Below the pieces are notes generated by a model that saw only the letters and a program-made list of their open reading frames with translations, ran no database searches and had not been told where the DNA came from. Both the position numbers and the translations under genes were made by a program. Below, piece by piece: positions 44,080 through 55,015 of a stretch of 64,000 bases of DNA (position 1 is the first letter of the stretch; each line of letters starts with the position of its first letter). Source of the stretch: Gossypium raimondii (Eukaryota; Streptophyta; Magnoliopsida; Malvales; Malvaceae); contig NC_068567.1 of the NCBI RefSeq assembly GCF_025698545.1, positions 4,092,001-4,156,000 on the forward strand, read 5' to 3'.

Positions 44080-44898
44080 CTAGAAACTGTATGTAAACTC
44101 TTTGTGGCCACATATACTAAGACCAATCTCGAATAACTCCTTCGCTACTCCAAAATCACTTGCCTTGTAGAAAGCTTCTATTAACATCCTAAAGGTAGAA
44201 ATATTAGGATTTATACCCATTTGCAGCATGTCGTCCAAGATAGAAGTAGTGTCCTGAATTTTCCCATTTTTGCAAAGACTGAATAATGTTATTGTGTATG
44301 CAAACATTAGGAGTAATCCCTCTTTCTCTCATCTCATCGAAAAGTCCATAAATTTCAAATATTTGATTTTAGTTCCTAAGCCAAGTATCGTTGAATTATA
44401 AGTCCATGACGCTCTTATTACATCCTTTTTTCTCCATGTCCTTGAGAACTCGAAATGCAGATGAAATCTTTACTTCTTTACAGAAAATATGGATGAAAGT
44501 ATCAAAAATAACCGCATCGGGTTGCAAATTTTTACCTATCATCTCTCTGAATTTCTTTTTAGCTTCATCTATCTTTCCTGCTTTGCATAGAGCACTAATT
44601 ATGATAAAATATGTAACTATCAGGAATACATTTCATGCTACGGCTAACATCATCAACTAGGCCAATAAATGAGTTCCCAAGGTTACCTAGAGCAGCACTT
44701 CCATGTGTCCACATCTCATGTGCAATTTCCATAGCTTTGTCCAATTTCCCACTTTTACACAAACCATTAATTACAATATTGCATGTCACAGTATCCACAC
44801 CATAGCCTTTTTCATTCATCTTTTGCAATAACTCTTCTGCCTCCAATATTTTACCCTCTTGCTATAGGCTATGCAGCAAAATATTACAAGTATAAGGC
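44080..44898 (-). pseudogene. Pentatricopeptide repeat (PPR) gene remnant
   Basis: Minus-strand frames contain PPR motifs: CNIVINGLCKSGKLDKAMEI, ISALCKAGKIDEAKKKFREM, VIFDTFIHIFCKEVKISSAF and TLFSLCKNGKIQDTTSILDD. They fall in different frames with stops between (one in HSL*QEGKILEAEELL). About six repeats remain. PPR proteins bind organellar RNA. Its upstream (right-hand) end stops exactly where the Harbinger end sequence begins at about 44899, so the transposon interrupts or replaces the 5' part. Confidence 0.85.
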
Positions 44899-45469
44899 TT
44901 AGTTTGGATGGGTGGTGTGTTTACCTTCAGTGAGGTTAAAAACAGCAGTGGTGGTGAGATTAGTTACTGTAGCGGTGAGATTAGATATTGTAGCAGTAAG
45001 ATTAGAAACATGATGGAGTGTGTTTGGATTCAAACGCAGTTGTAGCGGTGAGGTGAGAATAAAAAATGACTATTAAGGACATCAGATTAGAATTGATATA
45101 TAATAGAAGTTTTTTAAATTATTTTACTTTTTAAAAATTATTAAAATATGTGAATTTATAAATTCATTTAATAAAATATTAAAATGTATCTTCTAATATT
45201 TTAATGAATTATATAATTAATTTAAATTATTTATTAGATAAAATGACAATTATTTTTAATTTTTTATAGTTAAATATTTTTATAACAATGATAAATATTA
45301 TTTTCACAAATAGTAACATTATACTTGGATCAAATTTTGAAATATCTAAACGGATAATTTTTAATTAAAAAAATATAGTAACATAAGACGTAACAAGTTT
45401 CATTATTACTAGAAATTAGGTTATGATACAAAATGTTTTTACAAATATGGATTCGTTAAACTAGTTGAA

Positions 45470-46738
45470 ATGGTTTCCCTTAATATCGTGATTTTAAGGT
45501 CACTTTCTCTGTTAGAAGAACTCGATTCACCTCTATCAAACTGGCTTGAAGAGACTGGCATGTCGGGTATATTCTCAAATTCTCAAATATCCTCATCATT
45601 TGACCAAGCATGTCTTCGAATGTAATTATGCAAAACCATTGTTGCAATAACTATTAGAACTTGCTTGTTGAATGAATAACTTGGAATATCTCTTAATATT
45701 GGCCATTTTTTTCCACACTCCAAATGTTCGTTCAATCACAGAGCATAACAAAGAATGGGCATGATTAAAGATTTTTTTTCCAGATACTTGATGATTACCT
45801 CGACGAAAATCAGGTAAATGATATCGTTCCCTTATATAGACCTAGAAAACCTGTCATTTGTGGATATCTTGAATCCACAAGATAATATTTTCCTACAAAA
45901 AAGTAAAACATAATATCAAGTTTAAAAATAAATTAAAATTTTTAATATTTTTTATGTAAAAAGTAATTAAAAAAATAAAGTTCAACCTGGTGGAGGGTGT
46001 GGAAACTTTAACTCTTGTTTTCTAAGTGCTTGCAAAAAAAAATTCTACTATCATGTGCTATTCCTTCCTAACCAGGAAATGTAAAAATAAAGCACACTTT
46101 GAAGTCACAATTTGCCATAATATTTTGAGTTGGTTCACATTTCCATCCGATATAAGGTATTTGACAAGAAGACGAAATGCATGCTTTTATATGTGTTTCA
46201 TCTATGGTCTTAATACAATCCTTTAAAATAAATACAAGTAATGAGATCAAAGTTAGAAATAATTTATATTTTAAAAATATAAAGATTTTGTAAATTTTAC
46301 CTTAAAGTGAGACCAATATCTTGTATCATGTCGAATATGGTTTGGTACTCCCTCGAATTGACATTCAGTGGGTTTAATCGTGTCTATTCCCATTCGAGCA
46401 AATATATGCAACATATCAGTAAAAATTCGACTAACAGTTTTCCCAGATCGTTGAAATCGCTCTGTTGCATTTAAATTTGATTCTCTATTTCCAAGAATGT
46501 ACAATGATAATGTTAACTTCTCCATCGTCGATACTTTCCTATTCTTTAAGCCATAATTTGTTTGCAAATCATGCAACAAGCTGTGAAATATATTTTTTGG
46601 CATCCTAAAACTATTCATGCAACGATCATTGTGCCCATTTAATATTTTGTCCACCCATATTTGACCTGTATAATTTGAATCCATACGCAGTTGCATAGTG
46701 AAATAAGTTTCATGGTATACTAATACACTGCTTAACAC
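45470..46738 (-). pseudogene. Harbinger transposase (HARBI1/DDE_4 type), left arm
   Basis: The minus-strand 5' part is open over 46271-46738: NDRCMNSFRMPKNIFHSLLH, then STMEKLTLSLYILGNRESNL and ATERFQRSGKTVSRIFTDML, typical of the plant HARBI1-like N-terminal helix-turn-helix region. Further on, CIKTIDETHIKACIS holds the first catalytic Asp (usually DGTH, here DETH), and HDSRIFLQALR precedes the second. Later parts have stops and frameshifts. It is not functional. Confidence 0.85.
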
Positions 46739-47039
46739 ATATTCTTTCTATTTATGATAATTGTTGTGCTCAATTTGGGTATCAATTGTGACTATTCTTC
46801 GTTGAGCTTCTTCACTTAATTCAGGGGTATCATAATTCATATCAAAACTGTTATACATATTGTTAAATTCATCCATAACCTGAAAAAGTAATCAAATGAA
46901 AATAAATTAATATTTCATGACATTCTATACAACACAGAAACTTGATTAAAAGCATAGCATAAAAATACCAAACATAAAAAGTATCATACATTAGTTTTAC
47001 ATATAAAAAAGTAGTATAGTTATATTACAATAATAATTT

Positions 47040-47718
47040 TAAGAGCTTATGGTGGAGGTAGTTGATGCTATAGTTGGAAGGGAAATGAGGATGTTGCTAC
47101 CAAGGATGAAAATGATGCAATTAGATTTTGTTCAGCATACTCACGTCGAAGCCACCAAATGCTATCATCTGGATCTAAGTTCAAAAACACTTCTCGTTTT
47201 ACTGGTATTTGGAACATTTTGGTGACAAAATAGTACAGTTCATCTTTTTTTAGAATTTCATCTCCCAAAGTACGCAAAGCATACATTGCATTTGAAATAG
47301 TATATTGAGAGTGAGGAAAAATAATTTCATTCACTGACTTCCTTGGACTAGCCATATTCTCACACAATTTTTCAATCTGAGTAGTTAATGTATTTCTTGA
47401 TGATTTTCTACTTGAACTTGATTTTTTCCTTTCTGGTATCATTTAAGTGTTTGCTTTCTTTGATTAGGAATTTTATGAGAAGGGTTTGATGGTACCTCAT
47501 CAGGAGGAATACCTTCATTCTCGTTACTATGTTCATCTGAATCACCAAATCCCTCATTAGGTGCATCATTTCCCATAGGAACCCCACTTGGAAGAACACT
47601 GAGCGAAGGTGCCATCGTTCTCTCCGGTGGCTACAATGCCACCAAACATTTGCCACATTAAGTCATTCAATCGTGGTTCAATTCTTTTCTTCTTAAATCC
47701 TTCAAAATCAGGATTTTC
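47040..47718 (-). pseudogene. Harbinger Myb/SANT-like accessory gene, left arm
   Basis: Two overlapping frames carry the tail of a Myb/SANT-like DNA-binding protein: SSSSRKSSRNTLTTQIEKLC, ELYYFVTKMFQIPVKREVFL and SIWWLRREYAEQN. A frameshift lies near 47440. The N-terminal Myb helix is not present in this copy. Upstream coding (FEGFKKKRIEPRLNDLMWQM) runs to the palindrome centre. Confidence 0.75.
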
Positions 47719-47778
47719 TTACATGGTTATGAATTTGTGTTGCTATATGGAATCATTACAATTATAAAAATCTTAGTA
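47719..47778. other. 60-bp spacer at the centre of the Harbinger palindrome
   Basis: Unpaired sequence between CAGGATTTTC and GAAAATCCTG. It contains no recognisable terminal repeat, so neither element's 5' terminus survives at the centre. Confidence 0.8.
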
Positions 47779-48460
47779 GGAAAATCCTGATTTTGAAGGA
47801 TTTAAGAAGAAAGGAATTGAACCACGATTGAATGACTTAATGTGGCAAATGTTTGATGGCATTGTAGCCACTGGAGAGAACGCATGGGCACCTTCGTCTG
47901 GTGTTCTTCCAAGTGAGGTTCCTATGGGAGATGATGCACCTAATGAGGGATTTGGTGATTCAGATGAACATAGTAACAAGAATGAAGGTATTCCTCCTGA
48001 TGAGGTACCATTAAACCCTTCTCATGAAATTCCTAATCGAAGAAAGCAAACACTTGAGGTTGTACACAGTAAAGGAAAAAAATCAAGTTCAAGTAGAAAA
48101 TCATCAAGAAATACATTAATTACTCAGATTGAGAAATTGTGTGAGTATGGCTAGTCCAAGGAAGTCAGTGAATGAAATTATTTTTCTTCACTATCAATAT
48201 ACTATTTAAAATGCAATGGATGCTTTGCGTGCTTTGGGAGATGAAATTCTAAAAAAAAGATGAACTGTACTATTTTGTCACCAAAATGTTCCAAATACCA
48301 GTGAAACGAGAAGTGTTTTTGAACTTAGATCCAGATGATAGGGTTTGGTGGCTTCGACGTGAGTATGCTGAACAAAATCCAATTGCATCATTTTCATCCT
48401 TGGTAGCAACATCCTCATTTTTCTTCCAACCATACCATCAACCACTTTCACTATAAGCTC
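47779..48460 (+). pseudogene. Harbinger Myb/SANT-like accessory gene, right arm
   Basis: It reads FEGFKKKGIEPRLNDLMWQM, then VATGENAWAPSSGVLPSEVP and RKSSRNTLITQIEKLCEYG before a stop caused by a small change near 48150. The left arm continues here as ENMASPRKSV. Homology resumes downstream (YYFVTKMFQIPVKREVF, RVWWLRREYAEQN). Confidence 0.75.
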
Positions 48461-48599
48461 ATTAGAATTATTATTGTAATATAACTATACTACTTTTTTA
48501 TATGTAAAACTAATGTATGATACTTTTATGCTTGGGATTTTATACTATGCTTTTAATCAAGTTTCGTGTTGTATAGAACGTCATTTAAATATTAATTTA

Positions 48600-50060
48600 T
48601 TTTCATTTGATTACTTTTTCAAAGTTATAGATGAATTTAACAATATGTATAATAGTTTTGATATGAATTATGATACCCTTGAATTAAGTGAAGAAGCTCA
48701 ACGAAAAATAGTCACAATTCTTACCCAAGTTGAGCACAACAATTATCATGAAGAGGAAGAATATGTGTTAAGCAGTGTAGTGGTACACCATGAAACTTAT
48801 TTTACTATGCAACCTAGATATGGATTCAAATTATACAGGTCAAATGTGGGTGGACGAAGTATTAAATGGGCACGATGATCGTTGCATGAATAGTTTTAGG
48901 ATGCCAAAAATACATTTCACAGCTTGTTGCATGATTTGCAAATAAATTATGGCTTAAAGAATAGGAAAGTATCGGCGATGGAGAAGTTAGCATTATTATT
49001 GTACATTCTTGGAAATAGAGAATCAAATGCAAATGTTTATTTCAACGATCTGGGAAATCATAGTCGAATTTTTACTGATATGTTGCATATATTTGCTCGA
49101 ATGAGAATAAACACGATTAAACTCACTGAAGGTCAATTCGAGAAAGTACCGAACCATATTCGACATGATACAAGATATTGGCATCACTTTAAGGTAAAAT
49201 TTACATAATCTTTATATTTTTAAAATATAAATTATTTCTAACTTTTATCTCATTACTTGTATTTATTTTAAAGAATTGTATTGGAGCCATAGATGGAACA
49301 CACATAAAAGCATGCATTTCGCCTTCTTGTCAAATAACTTATATCGGACGGAAAGGTGAACCAACTTAAAATATTATGACAGATTGTGACTTCAACATGT
49401 GCTTTATCTTTGCATTTCCTGGTTGGGAAGGAACAGCACATGATAGTAGAATTTTTTTGCAAGCACTTAGAAAACAAAAGTTAAAGTTTCCACACCCTCC
49501 ACCCGGTTGAACTTTAATTTTTTAATTTCTTTTTACATAAAAAATATTAAAATTTTTAATTTATTTTTAAATTTGATATTATGTTTTACTTTTTTGTAGG
49601 AAAGTATTATCTTGTGGATTCAGGATATCCACAAATGGCAGGTTTTTTAGGTCCATATAGGGGGAACGATATCATTTACTTGATTTTCGTTGAGGTAATC
49701 ATCAAGTATCTGGAAAAAAGAAATCTTTAATCATTCTCATTTTTCGTTACACTCTGTGATTGAACGAACATTTGGAGTGTGGAAAAAAAATGGCCAATAT
49801 TAAGATATATTCTAAGTTATTCATTCAACAAGCAAGTTTGAATAGTTATTGCAACAATGGTTTTGCATAATTACATTTGAAGACATGCTTAGTCAAATGA
49901 TGAGGATTTTCTAGAATTTGAGAATATACCCGACATGCCAGTCTCTTCAAGCCAGTTCAACAGAGGTGAATCGAGTTCTTCTAACAGAGAAAGTGACCTT
50001 GAAATCACGATGTTTAGGGAAACAATTGTAACTAGTTTAATGAATCCATATTTGTAAAAA
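48600..50060 (+). pseudogene. Harbinger transposase, right arm
   Basis: It mirrors the left-arm transposase. INYGLKNRKVSAMEKLALLL and HIFARMRINTIKLTEGQFEK are readable. Then NCIGAIDGTHIKACIS retains the DGTH form of the first catalytic Asp, better preserved than in the left arm. Frameshifts and stops occur elsewhere (for example GRSIKWAR followed by a stop near 48875), so it is inactive. Confidence 0.85.
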
Positions 50061-50507
50061 TATTTTGTATCATAACCTAATTTCTAGTAATAATGAAACT
50101 TGTTATGTCTTACGTTACTATATTTTTTTATTAAAAATCATCCGTTTAAATACTTCAGAATTTGATCCTAGTATAATGTTGCTATTTGTGAAAATAATAT
50201 TTATCATTGTTATAAAAATATTTAACTATAAAAATTAAAATAATTATCATTTTATCTAATAAATAATTTAAATTAATTATATAATTCATTAAAATATTAG
50301 AAGATACATTTTAATATTTTATTAAATGAATTTATAAATTCACATATTTTAATAATTTAAAAAAAAATAATTAAAAACTTCTATTATATATCAATTTAAT
50401 CGATGTCTTAATAGTCATTTTCTATTTTCATCATCATAATCATTGTTGATTCAAAACACACTCCACCATTGTTTTAATCGACCGCCATAAAGAATTAGTC
50501 TTACCGC

Positions 50508-50760
50508 GATATGTTTGGATGGGCGGTGTGTTTAGCTCTAGTGAGGTTAAAAACAGCGGTGGCGGTGAGATTAGTTATTGTAGCGGTGAGATTGTATACT
50601 GTAGCGGTGAGATTAGAAACAATGGTGGAGTGTGTGTTTGGATTCAAACGCAGCTGTAGCGGTGAGGTGATAATAAAAAATGACTTTAAGGACATTACAT
50701 TAAAAATGATATATAATAGAAGTTTTTTAAAATTATTTAACAATTACAAAATTAATAAAT
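50508..50760 (+). mobile_element. Harbinger terminal fragment or MITE in direct orientation
   Basis: It starts ATGTTTGGATGGGCGGTGTG and repeats the left outer end of the palindrome (44900-45120) in the same direction, with TGTAGCGGTGAGATT repeats and TTTGGATTCAAACGCAGCTG. It directly abuts the eroded right arm. A separate related insertion or a rearranged terminus are both possible. Confidence 0.65.
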
Positions 50761-52037
50761 GATTAAAAATTATTACAATTATATTTATTTTTAATAATAA
50801 ATAATTAAAAATGAATTAAAACTAGAGAAAAATTCAAAAAATATTTTATTTAATATTTCAAAATTAATCATATATTTAATTATAGGGGCTCAATTCATTA
50901 TTGAAAGATTATTGAAATTTTTGAGCCTTTAGAAAAATAAAACATTATTGAAAGATAAAATAATAAAGCAACTCTAGAATAAGGGTCTTAATGCATGTTA
51001 TTTCAAATGTTTGTCATCAGTAACTTAATGCAAGACATTGCTAGCACCAAATAACTTTAAAACTAAAACCAACCGTTGGCTAGTAACTGAAATATCCTAT
51101 GGCCACCATGTAGAACGTGCAATGTCGAGCCTTGAGCTGGTCATCAATGCTAAAGGGAAGAGTTAAGAATCACATATGTTGGGGTTTTGACAGCAGAGGA
51201 AGAAAACAGAAGCAAGTAACCCAGATGATGTAAAGGTTAACTTCATTACTTGAATAAGCAATATGCCATATACATAAGTAGTCCGGATTACATGTGTTGG
51301 TTTTTTTAACAGAAAACTAAGGAGAAAAAGAAAAACGAATGCAAAGAAGTTTGAACAAGAAGAAAACTGAATTTGATTTCCAAAAATCAGATCTTTTTCA
51401 TTGACTTGAGAAGCATTTATGTTACAATGAAATATGGTAGTTAACTAATGTATAACTGCTCCCACTAATACATGACTAAAGCCTAGATAGAATTACAAAC
51501 AAAATGTAGCTGACATACCAGCTATAACATCAAACATAAATCAACAACTACTCCTACTAACTTTAAGTATAAATTACATTGCAACTAAATCAAGTTACAA
51601 ATGAACAAAATAAACAAAATGTTGTCGCTTATCGGTTCACTTGGATCTTTGGTCCGCATGTTTGGTTTCTGTTGCATTGCAGGCCAAAGTTCAAAACATC
51701 CTGTACTTTGCTTACTGACAAAGTAGTGCATATTGCAGGCCAAAGTCAACACAACTACAATGAAAAATATAACACCATTTTCAGAGTAAATTTATGCCAA
51801 ATGCTAATTGTTTATTGAAAATATTGAACCTCGATGAACACAAAAGCAGACTTGAATTTAGTAAGACGGCACTAGCATCGAAATTAATGCACCAATGGTT
51901 CTAGCAAAGCAACAAAACCGAGAAAATGTTGCCAAAATCACCAAAACAAAGATCATAGTCATTTGATCGGTGCACCAATTACATTCCAAGAAGAGAGTAA
52001 ATTACACCAAAACAAAAAGAAGATTTTATCAACTAAC
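50761..52037. other. Intergenic DNA, nothing recognised
   Basis: AT-rich sequence with a short duplicated string TTTGGCCTGCAAT (minus strand, near 51685 and 51735). No gene, RNA or defined repeat could be supported. Confidence 0.45.
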
Positions 52038-53450
52038 CACTCTTCAAGAAAAACGAATATCAACTCAAATGCATCCTTTGGGAGGATCACCCCTAGTTCT
52101 TCTTGAAGCTCCCTCCTGAACAAATAAGATATTTAGCGAGCATTGTGTTTTAACACTAGATCAACCAAAAAGGGATAAATTTCTAACAACAATATGTTCA
52201 CCAAGTAATAGACGATGGAAAAAATGGGCGAACAAGGTAAAAAGAAAATCAATGGATGCTGATCTCCAAAGAATTTCTTGTGTTGAAAGTTACTACAAAG
52301 GAAAGGACAATAAGATATTTAAATAAAGAAAAAAAAAAGAAGACTCAGATGTTTTCACTCCTTCCGAACAAAAAAGGTTTCTTGGCCATCTAGAAACCAC
52401 TAGGTTTACCATCAGTTAGGAAACTATCAATTAGATATTTAAAAGAAATGTATTAACCAAATCTAGCAAGTATATAAAACAATGAAAGTAGCAATGATAA
52501 ACAAGAACATGGGAGAATATCTGCACGGCACACATAGAAAGATTAAAGACCAACAGCTTTTTCAAATGCCCTATGAAAGAAGCAAGATCAAGACTTGTGA
52601 AATTGGATTCACTTATCGTGTTTGTTATTAGCGATGAGTCACTGCAGATATATGGCCAAGACTGGAGATATCCCACAACCCCGCCACGAGTCCTGCAGTC
52701 TGACGCTTTTGGAGAAGTAATTCTTGTGTACTCGAGCAAAAATCCGACATGGACTCGCTTTATGGTAATCCCCATCTCGATGGACATCTCCCCTGCAAAG
52801 AGATCACAATGAGTTACATATCAAGAAACTATCATTATAGAGAAACGCCGGTACAGAAATCGTAAGCAACCTCTAACACACAATAATACTCAAAATGAAA
52901 TATTTTATATCAAATGTATGCCTCCCTAGCTCTAGCTTGCAAGTTTTCCATTCCCAGTTCCAATTTCAAGGACCATAAGCAGCCTCCCCCCTTCCAACTC
53001 ACGTACACACTTGAAAACTTTTAGTTCTATAATCCAAATTGAGTACCAAAAAAATTAGGGGTTCATTGAAAGAAATTACAAACCAAATCAACTAATGAAG
53101 CTATTACTACCATTTTCAAGGAACCAACTTAACTAATCTCAAAGGTTCTATCAAACCCAATTTACAGAAGTTGCAAATAACAAGTATAGCTTAAATTAAA
53201 TTGTCCTATAATTTTCCAATTTGATAACTGCAAAAACATGTTTTCTGCTAAGAGTAAGCAACATACAGTATAGAAAATAAATAAAAGAGCCGGTTGTAAA
53301 GTAATCCTTTATGTTGAAAGATCAAAAACAGATAATCCAGAAATGGACAAGAATGAAGGGACATGCCTGGGCTTGGAAATACCGGTTTTTTTTACCGGTT
53401 TTAGTGAGAACGTTGAGATACTCTACTTGCTCAATGTAAGGCTCTGCCAT
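52038..53450 (-). pseudogene. Nudix hydrolase (NUDT3-like) pseudogene
   Basis: Three exon remnants on the minus strand match the N-terminal Nudix half of plant NUDT3-type proteins. Exon 1 starts at ATG 53450 (MAEPYIEQVEYLNVLTKTG) and is then thrown out of frame by an A8 run (53386-53393) before TGISKPR. Exon 2 (from 52792) begins GDVHRDGDYHKA and then shows indels, with DSW and DISSLGHISA in different frames. Exon 3 (52038-52115) holds the Nudix box core RRELQEELGVILPKDAFELI. The downstream peptidase-like half known for this family is absent. Nudix enzymes hydrolyse nucleoside diphosphate derivatives; this copy cannot. A TATA box (TATAAATAAA, minus strand, 53511-53520) remains upstream. Confidence 0.82.
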
Positions 53451-53510
53451 TGTTTCTTTCGATGAATCGGACTTTGTCTTCGTTGACGAATTTGGTAAAT
53501 TGCGTGCTTC

Positions 53511-53520
53511 TTTATTTATA
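53511..53520 (-). promoter_or_regulatory. TATA box of the Nudix pseudogene
   Basis: TATAAATAAA on the minus strand lies about 60 bp upstream of the relict ATG. Its survival means the dead gene could still be transcribed. Confidence 0.4.
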
Positions 53521-54062
53521 GCTGAAGACAGAATATGCTGAGAATAGAAGATGAAGAACGGAAGAATAAAAAGGAATGAAGAATGGAAGAAGGAGAAGGA
53601 GCCTTACCTGGATGAAGGAGGAACCGGAAGAGGTCATTGACCAAACTGATTTGCAACCCAAGGGGAAGGGGAAAGGGGAGAAGAAGGGTAACCAAACATT
53701 AGAAAAGCCTGAAGAATGCAACTGAAGAATATATGGGTAAAAGAGGAAAAGAAAAAGCAATTGAAGTTGCTAAATTTTTACTGGAACAAGGCTCCAGTCT
53801 GGAGTGAAGCCTCCGGTGAGGTGAAATGCATTTTCAACGCACTGAATAATGCTTTCCAAACAGCCTTGTGTTTACTAACATTTCAATTGTAATTTTTTTT
53901 AGTCTAAAAAAGCCAACGTACTGAGATCCAGTTGCATCCAAAAGAAGCCTTAATGTAGTGCACCAGAACCGTTTATATACATATATCTATTCCCCGTGGG
54001 GGTAGGTTAAAGGCAGACACTGATTAGTGTAAGAAACTGATGATTGAAAGTTACCTATAATA
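53521..54062. other. Intergenic DNA with a short repeat-like stretch
   Basis: The section at 53785-53880 (TCCAGTCTGGAGTGAAGCC..., ending TTTCCAAACAGCC) is more GC-rich than its surroundings and looks like a small transposon remnant; I could not find its other end. No gene is seen. Confidence 0.4.
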
Positions 54063-54374
54063 CTAAGTGGAGCTTAGACATCTTTTTGGTGTACTTTCTC
54101 TGTAATAATTTTGAACATTTGCAGGCCTTTGCTAAATGCATCATTAAATAGAATCCTGGTTTGCATTGGCTGGAATCTAGGGATCCATGATAAAGCTACC
54201 ACTGGATCACAATAACTCCAAATAGTATTTCATAGAATCGAGCCACGGAATCCACAGAGTGCCAGAGTCTGGTATGCCGAAGAAGGGGTCGAAATACCTG
54301 AGCAATCGATATAAGTCCCCAACCAGTGGGAATAAAAGCCAATAGGCTGGTGAAAATATCAACATATTTCTAAA
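54063..54374 (-). pseudogene. Callose synthase 3'-end fragment
   Basis: On the minus strand this matches the last ~100 codons and first bases of 3' flank of the callose synthase genes: the VDVFTSLLALVPTGWG, SIAQVFQPLLRHTR and SFSKGLQMFKII regions, with frameshifts and substitutions. The final codons and flank (CAGAGAAAGTACACC...GTCTAAGCTCCACTTAG) are closer to gene A than to neighbouring gene B. It lies about 640 bp downstream of gene B's stop codon. Confidence 0.88.
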
Positions 54375-55015
54375 AAAAAAAGATAAAACTTGGTGCACCT
54401 CTTTTTCTAAAACAAAGAAAAAGTTTATATTTCCATTGACAAGAAATAAACTTAACTAATTTATATGTCAAAAAATGAGAAAACAAAGGTCAAATATTCA
54501 TGAATTCAAAACATGCAATGCAATTTGGGAATTTTTATGTTATATTTTAGAGATTTTCTATTTTAAGGATTTAAATGTAATGTTTTGAGATTTTTAAAAT
54601 TGTATTTCTTTATTGAACTCGAGGTATCTTCAAATTCAAACTCGTATTATTGTTTCAATCAATAACTTGATGATATTTTAATTAATTTTGTTCCTTATTT
54701 TATTAAACAATAAAGTCGTTAATTATTAAAATTTCATAAAAATTTAGTCTGAGTCTTTAAACATTTTTTATTCATATTATTCTCCAAAATTGACAACATT
54801 TTCTAATTTAATTTTGAATTTAAATTTTATTAAAATTTAACGATAAGTTACTATGAAATAATCGTTATCACTTAAAATTGTAAAAACAAAATATTTATAA
54901 AATAATTACAATAAACACGCCTTTAATTGAAATGATTATGATAAATAATTACAAGTAATGCCAATAAATAGATTTATTAAAAATGAGCTACAATAGTAAG
55001 TGAAGCTTAGACATC

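Larger units (their letters stand above)
44899..50505. mobile_element. Head-to-head inverted duplication of a PIF/Harbinger transposon
   Basis: 44899-47718 is the reverse complement, with scattered differences, of 47779-50505, separated by a 60-bp spacer. Each arm carries a Myb/SANT-like accessory gene nearest the centre and a transposase gene further out, both decayed. The left outer end has the GTTTGGATGGGTGGTGTGTTT terminus with subterminal GTAGCGGTGAGATTAG-type repeats; the right outer end is eroded. PIF/Harbinger elements carry these two genes and duplicate a 3-bp TTA/TAA target. I cannot define a convincing target duplication here. The whole forms a palindrome of about 5.6 kb. Confidence 0.88.

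Noticed and set aside
51579..51818. 79-residue open frame
   Set aside because: No domain, no homologous copy in the window and AT-rich composition equal to its surroundings.
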